From: Sorghum bicolor
Taxonomy: Eukaryota > Streptophyta > Magnoliopsida > Poales > Poaceae
Length of the DNA: 64,000 nt
Reading direction: 5' to 3'
NCBI RefSeq assembly: GCF_000003195.3
Contig: NC_012871.2
Coordinates: forward strand, 61,805,802-61,869,801
Each line of letters opens with the position of its first letter. Position 1 is the stretch's first letter. The notes under the pieces were generated by a model. That model saw only the letters and a list, made by a program, of their open reading frames with translations. It searched no databases and was not told where the DNA came from. Below are positions 34,833-47,280 of this stretch, in pieces. Made by a program: the position numbers and the translations under genes.

Positions 34833-35076
34833 GGCCTTGTTTAGTTCCGAAAAAAATTTCGGATTTCGGCACTGTAGCATTTTCGTTTTTATTTGACAAA
34901 TATTATCCAATCATAAACTAACTAGGCTCAAAAGATTCATCTCGTGATTTACAGGCAAACTGTGTAATTAGTTTTTGTTTTCATCTATATTTAGTGCTTC
35001 ATGCATGTACCGGAAGATTTGATGTGATAGGGAATCTTAAAAACTTTTTGTATTTCGGTGGGAACTAAACAAGGCC
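34833..35076. mobile_element. MITE, GGCCTTGTTTAGTT family
   Basis: Starts ggccttgtttagttccg and ends gggaactaaacaaggcc, with ACA at 34830-34832 and 35077-35079. Confidence 0.92.
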
Positions 35077-35079
35077 ACA

Positions 35080-35410
35080 AGGCTGCACGTACTGTACTGC
35101 ACAAGTGGCCGTCTTTTGGCGCTCAATGATGGACGCATGGATGGGAAGGCCGCGCCGCGGGAGCTAGTACCGCGCGCGCGTACGGCGTCCCTCAGTGGAG
35201 GATCTCGCTGCGGATCACGTGGTCTTTTCGACCTGTCCACGTCGCCAGCTTATCCCCTGCATGCATGCACCCAGTCAAACCCCAGTCAACCCTCACTCCT
35301 CTCTCTCTCTCTGCCTAGATTCTACAAGCTCCTCCCAACGTAAATATACTCTGTACTAGTAACAGTGTACGGTGTAGCACAGCACAGTACATGTACAGTC
35401 GCGTAATAGG
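35080..35410. other. No gene seen
   Basis: GC-rich then CT-rich sequence (ctctctctctctc near 35300). It resembles a promoter or leader, but no gene follows. Confidence 0.35.
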
Positions 35411-35601
35411 AGGTGTTTTGTTATGGGTGTTAAAGTTTAACATGTATTTTAGTATTTTTTTATTCGACAATTAGTGTTCAATTATAGAGTAATTAGACTT
35501 AAAAAATACTCTCACAAATTATTCTCTAACTATATTTTTAGTTTCATAAATAGTTTATATTTAACACTTCATGCATTTACCGTCTCCAACTAAATGAGGC
35601 C
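35411..35601. mobile_element. MITE, GTTAAAGTTTAAC family
   Basis: Contains gttaaagtttaacatg, the family core (aattagacttaaaaaat, agtttcataaatagtttata) and ends taaatgaggcc before TTA. The left boundary is approximate. Confidence 0.65.
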
Positions 35602-35604
35602 TTA

Positions 35605-36595
35605 GCCACTCTCGGAGGCAAAACGATAAATACACATGAAGCAGTTAGCAGAATACCTGCAGAGGTAGCACTCATATTGTCTGTCGCGACGCAGGAATCA
35701 GGATGCCCAACTCTCCTTTGGAGTCACTCATCATGTAGGTGGGACGTGATTAGTCCGGCTGCTTTGATTGCATGCTTTAATAATGTGGTTTGCCCATAAA
35801 ATACTACAACTAAAGCCATAGTTACACGGCCTTATCAGGCGTGTCCAGCCATGGAGTGGAGTGCTGCTGCAGACTCGCAGAGAATGTGTCCGGCAGGGAG
35901 CATTCAGCAGCATTAGCTGGTGCGCTCCCACTTGCCCAAAGGAAACGAGCATGTGCCCTCATATCTTGTCCTGGCTCGATGAGCCTTTCTCTGAGCATGT
36001 GGTAGTAGTGGTCAAATAATCCATTAACCTCTCTGAATCTGATCATTATCGTTTTGCTAGATTGCTGCTCAGGATCTCTTCGACATCTTGGCAGGGCGCT
36101 GTGCTCGCGTCGAGACAAGCAAAAAAGTGAGAAAAATTATATGAGACCAGCTGGGATCATTAAGCAGCCGAGTCGTAGTACGGCGGCATGAATGACAATA
36201 AGCCCTTGGTTCCAGCGATGAAGTTGTTCGGACAAATGCAGGCATGCTGGTCAGTATTCAGTCTCAGTAGCCACGGGGTGGGGTTTGTTTTATCAAAACG
36301 ACACTGCTACTGTTTTAATATATAGGATATATATTAGGGTAGTAATAGGGTACATTTTTGTTCTTCATTATCTAAAAAGGATAAGTTTATTCCTGCATTG
36401 CAATCTTGCTTGCCCAATCCTTTATATGCCACTGCCAATAACACAAGAAGAGCTATTTCATGAAATTGATTAAGAAAAGAAAATACTCCACGCAACAAAA
36501 TATCACAGGTGTAGATTGTCGGTAGATCGTCGAGGATTTTTTGCAAATGTGTAGTGTATCCATAGAAATTTGTAGACAATGGCAATTTTTGCTAT
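35605..36595. other. No gene seen
   Basis: Mixed spacer leading up to the retrotransposon insertion site. Confidence 0.4.
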
Positions 36596-36600
36596 GTGAC

Positions 36601-37066
36601 TGTGGGGGTATAAACCCCTATACCCTTACAGCTGGACTTGGGCCAGGAGGCTTGGCCCATTACGAGACGAGTCCAAAGCTTGATCCGACAACCTGGAGTT
36701 CCGCGCAAGGAAACAAGATGTGGAGATCAAGCAGGATTCTGGTCGGTTAGAATAGGAATTGATATCGAATTATCCATGGCAATTGTAACCGACTAGGATT
36801 AGTTTCCAGATCTGTAACCCTGCCCTCCAGACTATATAAGGAGGGGCAAGGGACCCCCCTAGGACACATCACATCATATTCTCTCAACACAAATCAATAC
36901 ACCAGACGCAGGACGTAGGTATTACGCCAACTCGGCGGCCGAACCTGGATAAAAAGCTTGTCCGTGTCTTGCGTCACCATCGAGTTCGTAGTTTGCGCAC
37001 CGTCTACCGATAAACTACTACCGTGGGTATACCCCAAGGTAGACTGCCGACTAGCTTTCGTCGACA
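36601..37066 (+). repeat. 5' LTR
   Basis: 466 bp, tgtggggg...gtcgaca. A TATA box, tatataa, lies at about 36833-36839, followed by the probable transcript start about 30 bp downstream. Confidence 0.95.
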
Positions 37067-37067
37067 G

Positions 37068-37086
37068 TGGCGCGCCAGGTAGGGGG
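37068..37086 (+). other. Primer-binding site
   Basis: tggcgcgccaggtaggggg begins one base after the 5' LTR, the usual place and form of a tRNA primer site in this lineage. The tRNA was not identified. Confidence 0.7.
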
Positions 37087-37114
37087 TGTGCGTGCAACTT
37101 TTCCGGCGAACAAG

Positions 37115-40100
37115 ATGGTTACGATCCCAGCTTCCGCGACCGTGCCCGAAGGCCTCACGTTCACCGTCGGCCAGATCACGTGGACGACGTGCAGTGACGG
37201 CTTCGCGACCACGGTTCCGAAAGAGATCCAGATCCAATCTGAGATCACGCCGTCTCCGACCACACGCATGACGGCACCAACCGCCCGACCACCGTTCCCA
37301 CTCTACAAGGGAAAGGAGATCGACTGCTCGGACCTCCTCCAAGCGCTCGATCGCGTTGACTCCAAGCTACTCGAAGTTTCCCAACTCATAGATGGGGTTC
37401 TGCGTCGGCCCGACCAAGCTGCTCCAGCGGATTTTTTCAAATCCCGCCGGCCAACTCGTGTCGCCACACACGAACGGCTGGGAACGTCTTTGACGATAAC
37501 CTCAACCCCCTCAGGACGATCCGTCGAGCTCAGGAAGGGAGACTATCCTTGCGGCCTGAACAACTCGGCCTCTGTTTATTCACGGCACACTCAATCCGTT
37601 TTCAGCAAGGCGGGTTGGTCGCTGACAAGGAACAATCGTCACCACGTCAACATGGTGACAATCCAAGAAATACGGGACGGCCAGGTCTCCAGCACCAACT
37701 CAAGCACCGGCTCCGTTCCCACCGAGGTTATAAACACCGAAGACGAGGACTACGACCTGGGTTTTCCTTCACACCCTCCGGGTTTCGACCGATTCCCGAT
37801 ATTTCCCCCCCGGCGAGGGGATATTGTGTTTAATGTCAGCGCCGACGAACCGGACGTTGATGGAGAAACAGATGACCAGAGGCAACTCCGCGAACAGCGT
37901 AACGCCGAGCGCGCCCGACGACGTGCGGACGAGCAACAACAAATGCCACCAAATAATCTCAACGATGCCTTTGACATGGTCGGGGACCAGCCAGTCTACA
38001 AAACGCCAAGCGCCAACGTGGCTGTTGCCATGGCTAACCTAGATCGGCTTCCTGATACCCCCGAATGCCAGGGAGTTCGGACCAGCATCCGAGCACACCT
38101 GATCGCCGCAATGGGACAGACAGCCACTCTGCTCAAGAGAGTCCAGGACGTCTCTTATACGGGAGCCGCCTCCGACCAAACTAATCGTAGCCGGGCCTCA
38201 CCCAGCAGGCGTCACCGCAGCCGTTCCCCCGACAACCGTCGAGGGGACTCACGGCGCGACGATGGTGGTCGGGACGCCGATGGCCGCCGCCAGCAGAACC
38301 GCGCACGCGGCCAAGAACAAGATCAACACAGGGATCTCCGCCACAACATCCCTCCCAAAGATGCCCGGGACCGCATCAACAGGCGCGCCGCAGAGAGAGC
38401 AGTCCACGAAAACCTGCGCCGCATCGAGTACGATGCAACGCACGGTCCTCCGGGCCTAAGACAGTTCTCTTCACACCTCCGCCAGGTCGTGTGGCCCCGC
38501 AATTTCAAGCTCGAAAAACTTAAAAAATACGACGGCAAGGAAAATCCAGAGAACTGGATCACCCTCTATGAAATCGCCGTCCGATCAGCGGCAGGGGATG
38601 AGCACGTCATGGCCAACTACTTCCCCGTAGTCCTCGACCAGGCTGGTCATCAGTGGCTTCTCGGCTTGCCCGAGGACTCCTTTGACTCTTGGGAAGAGCT
38701 GCGCCAGGCTTTCATCGACAACTTCATCGCCACATGCGAGCAGCCTGGAAACAAGTATGACCTTGAAAGGATAAGGGACAGGAGGAACGAACCTCTGCGC
38801 GATTACATCCGACGATTCTCGGATATGCGCCTCAAAATCCCGAAGATTTCTCATGATGAGGCCATCTCAGCCTTCATCAAGGGCCTGCGATTCCACGAAG
38901 CGCTGAGGAACAAGCTGTTGCGTAAACGTCCAACAACGGTAGCAGAGCTCCTCGCCACGGCTAAAAATTACGCCGATGCCGACGACGCAGAAAAACTAAT
39001 CCGAGACGATGCGAGAGGTCCCGACCAGCCTCCCCGGCGAGATGACGGTCGTGATCGCTACGACAGCAAAAATCACCGCCGCTCCGACAACCGCGATCAC
39101 CGAGAGGGTTGGGATCGGCGGCGCGACGACTTCAGAGGAAAACGCCCCCGCGACTATGACCACGAAGTAAATACGGTCAAGCGTCCCAATGGACGACGGG
39201 ACTACCAAGAAGACTACAACAAAACGTTGAAGGGACCATGCCAACTACACCCAAAGTCCAATCATACCATGGAAGAGTGCCGCGTCCTCAAAAGTATCTA
39301 TACACGGCGGGCCGCCCAAGACGACTCCGCCAAGAAAAATAACAAGCGCGACGGGCACGACCACGAAGATGAGGATGAGGACCAAGATAGGGACCCCCGA
39401 CACCAATACGTCAGCCCCACTGACGTGGTCCACTCCATTTTCGGAGGCAAGGTCTCCACTGAGTCCAAGCGAGAAAGAAAGCTGTTAAAGAGAGCCTGCC
39501 TCAACATAGACAGCACGGACGGGCTGATCGCAGATCCGAAATTTCCCACGTGGTCCCACAGGGAGATCTCGTTCAGCAGGAAGGACCAGTGGGCTGCTAT
39601 CCCAGAGCCGGGTCGTTTCCCACTGATTCTTGACCCCTGCATCAACAGCATCAGATTCGAGCGCGTACTCGTGGACGGGGGAAGCTCCATCGACATCCTC
39701 TTCCGCAACAGCCTGCCCGCCCTCAAGATATCACCGGCACAACTAAAACCTTACGACGCCCAATTCTGGGGGGTTTTGCCAGGTCAAAGTTCGGTGCCCC
39801 TCGGACAGATAACATTGCCTGTCCAATTCGGCACACCCGATCACTTCCGGACGGAGTTCATCAACTTCGTAGTCGCGGATTTCGACGGGACCTATCACGC
39901 CATACTGGGCCGCCCATCGCTGACAAAGTTCATGGCAGTCCCGCACTACTCATACCTAGTCCTTAAGATGCCCACGGAGAAGGGTGTCCTAACCGTCAGA
40001 GGCAACGTCTACACTGCGTACACCTGCGAAGAAGAAAGCTTCAAGATCACCGAGGCAATCGACCTCTCAATCCGCATGGCGGAAACAGCAAACCAAGCCG

Positions 40101-40246
40101 CACAGCTGCCTCCCGACCAGCTCCGATTACCTGAGCAGGAGACAGCCAGAAAGAACTCGAAATCCAAGGAGTACAAAGAAGTGCAGCTGGTCGAAGGCAA
40201 CCCCGAGAAGACAGCCCTCATCGGGGCTAACCTGGATCCAAAATAG
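37115..40246 (+). CDS. Gag-protease polyprotein of the retrotransposon
   Basis: The first ATG is 37115; the open frame itself starts at the LTR edge. The N-terminal half is low-complexity and Arg/Asp-rich. A retrotransposon gag domain lies at about 38490-38990 (NFKLEKLKKYDGKENPENW through ATAKNYADADD), followed by another charged Arg/Asp region. An aspartic protease with the active-site motif VDGGSS lies at about 39671-39690. The frame ends in TAG at 40244-40246. The downstream reverse-transcriptase frame is in the same phase, so this stop splits what is one polyprotein in related elements, by mutation or as a read-through site. Confidence 0.9.
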   Translation: MVTIPASATVPEGLTFTVGQITWTTCSDGFATTVPKEIQIQSEITPSPTTRMTAPTARPPFPLYKGKEIDCSDLLQALDRVDSKLLEVSQLIDGVLRRPDQAAPADFFKSRRPTRVATHERLGTSLTITSTPSGRSVELRKGDYPCGLNNSASVYSRHTQSVFSKAGWSLTRNNRHHVNMVTIQEIRDGQVSSTNSSTGSVPTEVINTEDEDYDLGFPSHPPGFDRFPIFPPRRGDIVFNVSADEPDVDGETDDQRQLREQRNAERARRRADEQQQMPPNNLNDAFDMVGDQPVYKTPSANVAVAMANLDRLPDTPECQGVRTSIRAHLIAAMGQTATLLKRVQDVSYTGAASDQTNRSRASPSRRHRSRSPDNRRGDSRRDDGGRDADGRRQQNRARGQEQDQHRDLRHNIPPKDARDRINRRAAERAVHENLRRIEYDATHGPPGLRQFSSHLRQVVWPRNFKLEKLKKYDGKENPENWITLYEIAVRSAAGDEHVMANYFPVVLDQAGHQWLLGLPEDSFDSWEELRQAFIDNFIATCEQPGNKYDLERIRDRRNEPLRDYIRRFSDMRLKIPKISHDEAISAFIKGLRFHEALRNKLLRKRPTTVAELLATAKNYADADDAEKLIRDDARGPDQPPRRDDGRDRYDSKNHRRSDNRDHREGWDRRRDDFRGKRPRDYDHEVNTVKRPNGRRDYQEDYNKTLKGPCQLHPKSNHTMEECRVLKSIYTRRAAQDDSAKKNNKRDGHDHEDEDEDQDRDPRHQYVSPTDVVHSIFGGKVSTESKRERKLLKRACLNIDSTDGLIADPKFPTWSHREISFSRKDQWAAIPEPGRFPLILDPCINSIRFERVLVDGGSSIDILFRNSLPALKISPAQLKPYDAQFWGVLPGQSSVPLGQITLPVQFGTPDHFRTEFINFVVADFDGTYHAILGRPSLTKFMAVPHYSYLVLKMPTEKGVLTVRGNVYTAYTCEEESFKITEAIDLSIRMAETANQAAQLPPDQLRLPEQETARKNSKSKEYKEVQLVEGNPEKTALIGANLDPK

Positions 40247-42193
40247 GAAGATGCGCTCGTCAGGTTTCTAAGGGACAACGTGAGCGTTTTCGCATGGAAA
40301 CTCGCAGACATGCCCGGTGTCCCACGAAACCTGATCGAGCACTCCTTAAATGTCTCGAAGACCGCAAGACCAATCAAGCAAAAACTGCGACGGTTCGCTC
40401 GTGACAAAAAGGAGGCTATTAGGACAGAAATAACACGGCTTCTAGCAGCCGGATTCATAAAAGAAGTGTATCACCCCGATTGGCTCGCCAATCCGGTTCT
40501 TGTACGCAAAAAGAATAATGAATGGAGAATGTGCGTTGATTACACCGATCTCAACAAACACTGTCCTAAAGATCCTTTTGGTCTTCCTCGCATCGACGAG
40601 GTGGTCGACTCAACGGCCGGATGCGAACTCCTCTCCTTTCTAGATTGCTACTCTGGTTATCACCAGATCTCGCTAAAGGAAGAAGATCAGATCAAAACAT
40701 CCTTCATCACACCCTTCGGCGCATACTGCTACACTACCATGTCTTTCGGACTTAAAAACGCCGGGGCCACTTATCAAAGGGCCATCCAGCAATGCCTCCA
40801 CGACGAGATTCGCGATGACCTCGTCGAGGCCTATGTGGACGATGTGGTCGTAAAAACAAGGGACGCGAGCACCCTAATCGACAACTTAGACCGAACCTTC
40901 AAGGCACTCAGTAGGTACAAGTGGAAGCTCAACCCCAAGAAATGCATTTTCGGCGTTCCTTCCGGTCTACTGCTCGGCAACATCGTCAGTCGCGACGGCA
41001 TACGACCAAACCCTTCAAAAGTCAAAGCCGTACTCAACATGCGACCACCGAAGAACGTCAAGGATATTCAGAAGCTAACCGGATGCATGGCCGCCCTCAG
41101 TCGTTTCATCTCAAGGCTGGGAGAAAAAGGCCTCCCTTTCTTCAAACTATTGAAAGCGTCAGAAAAATTTTCTTGGACAGAGGAAGCCGACGCCGCGTTC
41201 ACTCAGCTTAAGACCTTCCTCACTTCACCACCTGTCCTCACAGCGCCTCAGCCCAATGAAGACCTACTCCTTTACATTGCTGCAACCGACAGGGTTGTTT
41301 CCACGGCAATGGTGGTCGAGCGAGATGAACCAGGTCACGTCTTCAAGGTCCAGAGACCCGTTTACTTCATAAGCGAAGTCTTAAACGAGTCCAAGGCCAG
41401 GTACCCACAAATACAGAAGCTTATATACGCCATCCTGATAACGTCAAGAAAGCTGAAGCACTACTTCGACGGCCATCGAGTCCTGGTGACAACCAGTTTC
41501 CCTCTCGGGGACATCCTGCGCAATAAAGACGCCAATGGCAGAATCGTGAAATGGGCAATGGAATTATGTCCATTTTCCCTGGAGTTCCAGAGTCGCACCA
41601 CTGTCAAGTCTCAAGCCCTGGTCGATTTCATTGCCGAATGGACGGATCTCAACGAGCCTTCCGTTCCCGATGTCTCAGACCACTGGTCAATGTTCTTTGA
41701 CGGGTCCTTGAACATCAACGGTGCAGGCGCTGGGATATTGTTCGTATCACCCAACAAGGACAAACTCCGTTACGTCCTTCGGATCCTTTTTCCGGCGTCA
41801 AACAACGTCGCCGAATACGAAGCATGCTTGCATGGCATACGACTAGCCGTTGAACTGGGGGTCAAGCGCCTCTATGTCTATGGCGACTCCGCTTTGGTCA
41901 TCAACCAGCTCAACAAGGAGTGGGACGCAACCCACGAGAAGATGGATCTCTACTGCAAAGAAATTCGCAAATGGGAAACCAACTTCTATGGCATAGAGTA
42001 CATCCACGTGGTCCGGGATAAGAACCAAGCAGCAGATGCGTTGTCAAAGTTAGGCTCATCTCGGGCCCAAATCCCGCGGGGTATTTTCGTCCAGGACATC
42101 CATGAGCCGAGCGTAAGCTCCCCCCTGGTCAAGCAACCCACCGAGGCAATGCTCATAGATGACGCCACTCCGACAACCGGCGGGCGTGACTAG
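40247..42193 (+). CDS. Reverse transcriptase-RNase H segment of pol
   Basis: It continues in the gag-protease phase after the TAG; the first internal ATG is 40280. RT motifs include [13 protein letters not shown], the [11 protein letters not shown] block and the catalytic YVDD near 40832-40843. RNase H follows with FFDGSLN near 41695, the YGDSALV block near 41880 and [13 protein letters not shown] near 42015. It ends at TAG 42191-42193, again in the same phase as the integrase that follows. All catalytic motifs look unbroken. Confidence 0.92.
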   Translation, partial: EDALVRFLRDNVSVFAWKLADMPGVPRNLIEHSLNVSKTARPIKQKLRRFARDKKEAIRTEITRLLAAGFIKEVYHPDWLANPVLVRKKNNEWRMCVDYTDLNKHCPKDPFGLPRIDEVVDSTAGCELLSFLDCYSGYHQISLKEEDQIKTSFITPFGAYCYTTMSFGLKNAGATYQRAIQQCLHDEIRDDLVEAYVDDVVVKTRDASTLIDNLDRTFKALSRYKWKLNPKKCIFGVPSGLLLGNIVSRDGIRPNPSKVKAVLNMRPPKNVKDIQKLTGCMAALSRFISRLGEKGLPFFKLLKASEKFSWTEEADAAFTQLKTFLTSPPVLTAPQPNEDLLLYIAATDRVVSTAMVVERDEPGHVFKVQRPVYFISEVLNESKARYPQIQKLIYAILITSRKLKHYFDGHRVLVTTSFPLGDILRNKDANGRIVKWAMELCPFSLEFQSRTTVKSQALVDFIAEWTDLNEPSVPDVSDHWSMFFDGSLNINGAGAGILFVSPNKDKLRYVLRILFPASNNVAEYEACLHGIRLAVELGVKRLYVYGDSALVINQLNKEWDATHEKMDLYCKEIRKWETNFYGIEYIHVVRDKNQAADALSKLGSSRAQIPRGIFVQDIHEPSVSSPLVKQPTEAMLIDDATPTTGGRD

Positions 42194-43430
42194 CGTACCC
42201 CGTTCATCAAATACATATCAGACGGGACAGGCTTTCAGGACAAAACAGAGAACGAGCGCCTCATCCGACGATCAAAGAACTACATCCTGGTCGACGGAAA
42301 ACTCATGCGGAAAAACGCAAGCTCCGAAGTACTGCTCAAGTGCATACCCCAAGATGATGGTATCAAGCTCTTGGAGGACATACACGCTGGATCCTGCGAC
42401 AATCACGCCGCATCTAGAACGCTGGTCGGAAAGGCTTTCCGAGCAGGTTTTTATTGGCCAACCGCGGTCGGCGACGCAGAAAAACTGGTTCGGCATTGCG
42501 AAGGATGTCAGTTTTTCGCTAAGAGGACCCACATACCTGCCCATGAAATTCAAACCATCCCGTCGTCTTGGCCCTTTGCTTGCTGGGGGCTTGACATGAT
42601 CGGACCATTTAAACCAGCCCCGGGCAATTTCAAGTTTGTCTTCGTGTTAATCGACAAGTTCTCCAAGTGGATTGAATACATGCCCCTGGTCAAGGCAACC
42701 TCCGAGAAGGCTGTGGAGTTCCTCAATCAAATCATACACAGATTCGGCATCCCGAACAGCATAATCACCGACTTGGGCACTCAGTTTACTGGCACCACTT
42801 TTTGGGATTTCTGCGATGACAGAGGCATAGTCATAAAATATGTGTCAGTGGCACATCCACGCGCCAACGGTCAAGTCGAACGTGCTAACGGAATGATCGT
42901 TGACGCCCTAAAGAAAAGGTTGTACACCGAAAACGACAGAGCACCCGGTCGATGGATGAAAGAATTGCCGGCAGTGGTCTGGGGGCCTCCGAACTCAGAC
43001 CAGTCGAAACACAGGGGTGTCTCCCTACTTCATGGTATACGGTGCAGAGGCGGTCCTGCCGTCTGACATATACTTCGGATCCCCTAGAATCGAGCACTTC
43101 GACCAGGCGACCGCCGACAACGCCAGAGAACTCGAAATCAATTGCATGGAGGAAAAGCGTTTAGTTTCATGTCTCCGAACAGCAAAATATCTCGCGGCAG
43201 TCAGGCGATACTACAACAGGAACGTCAAGGACCGTTCCTTCGTGGTCGGCGATCTGGTGCTTCGATGGAAAACAAGCCAGGAGGGAATGCACAAGCTATC
43301 CACTCCCTGGGAAGGACCCTTCGTGGTGACCGAGGTCACACGACCTACGTCCTACAGATTGGCATACCCAGACGGAACACGAGTGCCTAACTCTTGGCAC
43401 ATCGACAAACTGCGACGTTTCTATCCATAA
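42194..43430 (+). pseudogene. Integrase segment of pol, frameshifted
   Basis: The N-terminal zinc-binding H-H-C-C region (CEGCQFF near 42500), the catalytic core with Asp in GLDMIGPF (near 42590), Asp in TDLGTQF (near 42770) and Glu in GQVERANG (near 42880) are all readable in one frame. At a run of five G (42981-42985) the frame is lost; the C-terminal part continues in another phase from about 43017 to 43430 and ends normally in DKLRRFYP. An extra base in the G-run is the simplest explanation. Confidence 0.9.
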
Positions 43431-43707
43431 AGTTTTAATGACTTTCTTTTGTAAGTATCTTATAATTTTTGATAATGAAATTCTCTATTTTTTGCCTATA
43501 CCTTGTCACACACAGCACTCGGCAAAACTCCTGCAATGGATGCTCTTAGCAACAACCAAGACAAATACGGTGACACGTCACTCAGATATTTTTACAGCGC
43601 TCAAAACAACAGTCATGACAAAAAGTAAACTTTATTACAAACTTTACATACAAAGTTTACAATAAATACCCTGACGGGCAGACACTAGTCTATTCTTACA
43701 GACTACT

Positions 43708-46700
43708 TTAGTGGCCTAGCTGCTCGGGCTGATCACCCGCCTGGCCCTGCTGCCCGGACGAAGGGGTCGGGGCCACCGGCGCCTGGCTGGTCGAGACCGC
43801 AGGCGTCGACCGCCCATCTCCCGCAACGGACGCGCTCGACAACTCCCTGGCCGACCTATCTGAACTCGGCTGGTCTGGAGGAGTGGCCGTTCCGCACAGA
43901 TTGATGTCGCCGATCACTGTCGACGACAAGTCCAGCAGGCTACCCCGAAGCTCGTCCGCGTCCTGCGGGCCGACTTCCTTCGGGTACCCCTTCTCCAGCC
44001 TGCTCAAGTCGACCAGGGGGTAGTGGGCGCGCACCATGCTGAGGACGTGCGCGCCGGCAAACTCCCCGGCGTCCCTCACAAACTGCTGGAGCCAGTCCCA
44101 CGCCCGTTGTGCCTTCTCGACAGGGGTCAACTGCGGCGCGCGGGGCTGGCTCTCCGGGAGCTCGGGACTGATCAGGTCTAGGACCGGGGACACTCCTTTC
44201 CAGATCCTGCAACAGTTGACCTTCCAGGAGTCCCGGTCCTTGGTCAGATCGTCCAGGTGCTTTTTGGCGTTCACCTTGAGCACTGCAAACGAAACGAAGC
44301 GTTATTTTCGGCATAAAAAAGGGGCAGGCAGTAATCAACAAGGCGGCAACCATTACCAGATAGCTCCCGGTCTTTTCGACCCAATTCCTCTCCTGCTCGC
44401 CGCCCGGACTCCAGCGCACCGGCGAGCTGTTGGCTGAGCTGCTCCTTCTCTTGTCGGAGGCTCACCACCTCCTCCTCCAAGTCTGCGTGAATCCTAAACT
44501 GGTCAGCAAAGCAAACTATACAAGTACGCGAAGCTGCTCGGAGCGTGTGACTAACCTTCTTGCAGCCGGTACTGGTCGGCCAAACGACGAGCGAGGTCGA
44601 GACGACGCTCCTTTTCGGCACTCATCTCGACCACCTTCTCCCCGACCTCCGCCCGCAACCGGTCCACCTCCGCGGCAAGGGCCTTGTTCTCGGCCATGAC
44701 GCCTTCTATCTGGTCAAAGCACCGTTTCCGGTACTTCGCCGTTTTCATTGCGTCCTACAAAGCAAGCATATAACGACCATGCAAGACAAGGCAAAAAGAA
44801 TGTGCAGCAGTACAAAAAGCCGCTTACCTTGACTTCGTCGACGAGGCGCTTGGCCGCGCGCTCCACCCTGGCGGCCTCTTCGGTCTCGGCGAGCTCCTCA
44901 TGCCCGATAAAGTGATCCCCGCGTTGGCGCCACACATACACGTGTTGGCGGCCATCACGGGGACGGCCCTCGATCTCTTCCACCTCATCATCGGAGGACG
45001 TCCGGGTTTCCTCCTCCTGTGCTGCGTCACCCCCCGTGGTGGTCCCAGGTATTACTGGCCCTTGGACCAGACCTGGGGAGCCCGCAGCCGAAGAGGCTCC
45101 TGCTCGGGGCGGCGTGGGGACTTCACTCCCCCCGGCAGGAGGAGCGTTCGGAGATCTTCCCTTCTCTGAGGAGTCAGTTGGGGGAGCCTCTCCAGCCCTG
45201 GTCGGGCTGCTTGTCGTAGTCGGTGCCGCGCTCGGGAGCCCCTCGGTGCTCCCAGGCGCGACTGCAGCTGTTGGCTGCTCTGTGGTCTGGGGGGCCGCAT
45301 CCCCAGAACCGCGGGCAGGCTCGCCCGTTCCCTGGCTGGCAGTTTGGCCGGGGTCGACATCCGATGCCGCACTACAGGAACAAAAGTCAAATTTCAAAAA
45401 AAAAAATCAAATAGGAGTCCAAAAATACGTAAGACGAACACTTACAGGTCTGATCGACGGTGGGTGGCGGTGAACCTCCTCCTCGCCCGGCCAGTCGGCA
45501 CCTGCGCCCCCGTCTCGACAACTTGCGGTGCAGGGGCGTCGCTGGCCACTCGATCAGTAGCGGCCGGCGCATTATCTGGGCGACCCCGGGGCCGTCGGAC
45601 CAACGACGGCGCAGCCTCCTCGTCGTCGTCGTCGTCGTCAACGATCCGCACGAGCCGACGACGCTTCGGTGCTTGGCTGCTCTCCGCCGGAAGATCCGCC
45701 GGCAGCTCCGGTGTCGGCAAAGGATCTGCCGGCAATGGCCTCTTCCCCGCTACCCTCTCCTCGGAGGTCGGGATGGGGCGGGCTTGGTCCTCTTCACTGC
45801 TGGTGTAATGAGTACACCGAGCAGCGTCCTCCTCTGGCGGGTCTCCTCCCGCAGGATTTTCCATCCCCGGTGCCAGTGATACATACACTGTGCACCGGTC
45901 GACATCGCCGATCTGCAAAAGCAACAGAGATGAGTCAACTGCAGACGATATACGAATGCTAAAACAGAATCTGCTACATACCTTTGGTGTTGGTCGTCCT
46001 AACTTGAAGGCTTGCACCCGATCACTGCCACGGATGAAGCCCCCATCCGCGAAGTTAAACAGCTCGTTTAACAGCTGTTGTACCTCCGCTTTCTCCAAGA
46101 TCTCCGACCGCATCCTGGTCGGGTCTGCGCTTCCGGCATACTCGTACGCCGAGTGCACCCTCTTCTGGCAGGGCATCACCCGGCGGCAAATGAAGTTGCC
46201 GACCACGCCAAGCCCGTCCAGGCGCGACCAGTCGATCAGCTTCATGAGATCCGCCACTGGACCGTCGAACTCCGGGCGGTCAGTCCAGCTCGTCCTCTTC
46301 TCAGGAATGTATCCCACGTCGCAGAACGTGGAGCTGCCCGGTTCCTCCCTGATGTAGAACCACTTCCTGTACCATTCGGTCAAGGAAGTGTTCCATGGGC
46401 AGTGCAGGTAGCGATTCTTCATTCCATCACGAAGGTTGAGGTATACTCCACCTGCAACCTTGGAGCCTCCAACTGCTCCCTTCTTCCTCAAGCAGAAAAG
46501 ATACCGGAAAAGATCGAAGTGCGGCTCTATGCCAACATAGGCCTCGCACAGGTGGATAAAGGTGGAAATGAGGAGAATTGAGTTCGGGTGCAGATTGCAA
46601 ATCCCGATCTCATAATACAAAAGAAGACCTTGAAGAAAAGGATGAACAGGAACACCAAAACCCCTCTTAATGAAATCTTCAAATACGACGATCTCACCGG

Positions 46701-46869
46701 CACGAGGGTCGGGGTAGCTCTCCCCCTCCGGTGCCCTCCAGCCGCCGAGCTCCGGGCCGTGCAGAAGCCCCATATCGACGAGGTCACCAAGAGATTTTGT
46801 GGTGCTGCGAGACTTCTTCCACTCCTTGGCCATCAGTTCGGCCCTCTTCCTGGAGTCGCTCTTCGCCAT
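43708..46869 (-). CDS. Antisense spliced gene of the retrotransposon (gypsy-type extra ORF), 932 aa
   Basis: Six exons on the minus strand: 46869-45982, 45912-45446, 45371-44828, 44754-44556, 44482-44357 and 44282-43708. Every intron is 69-76 bp and has GT...AG ends. The joined length is 2,799 nt, 933 codons including the stop, with phases matching at all five junctions and no internal stop. Exon 1 (about 296 residues) resembles the plant 'putative gypsy type transposon' domain (Pfam Transposase_28). Exon 2 has a KRRR basic cluster and an acidic DDDDDDEE run, suggesting nuclear entry. Exons 4-6 are rich in Glu, Lys and Arg heptads, fitting a coiled coil. Extra ORFs on either strand are documented in Tat/Retand elements, but their function is unknown. 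The gene is intact although the sense pol is broken. Confidence 0.82.
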
Positions 46870-47280
46870 TAGAGGTGCGAATGTGGGTTTGAGTTAGGAA
46901 GATGCAGGAGATTGGAGAAGATGAGAGCGGAAGGTTTGAAGGCAATGGCAGGGTAAGCGGTACAGGCGGACCTATTAGGCTCTAATAAGCCCGCAACTCC
47001 ACTTCTCCCACTTCCTGTATTCTCGGGAAGTGGGCAGGCCATGCGGCGGATGCGGCGTTTCGGTTTACAATGATTATAGACAATTAATGCGGCGGATTTT
47101 TCGTACCAATTGATGGTTTCCTTTTCTCAAACCATGCAAAGGCGGTTGCACAAGTTGCCAGGCGCAACTTTTCATGCATCCGTCTGACACCCCGTCAGGA
47201 GGCCTCGTCACGTCAATTTTAACTGGGAAGATCTTTTCAAAAAAAAAAAGAAGACATATACGCCAGAAAGTCAACAATCC

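Noticed and set aside
45036..46581. Several plus-strand frames over 100 codons
   Set aside because: They are shadows of the antisense retrotransposon gene, which alone shows consistent splicing and domain content.
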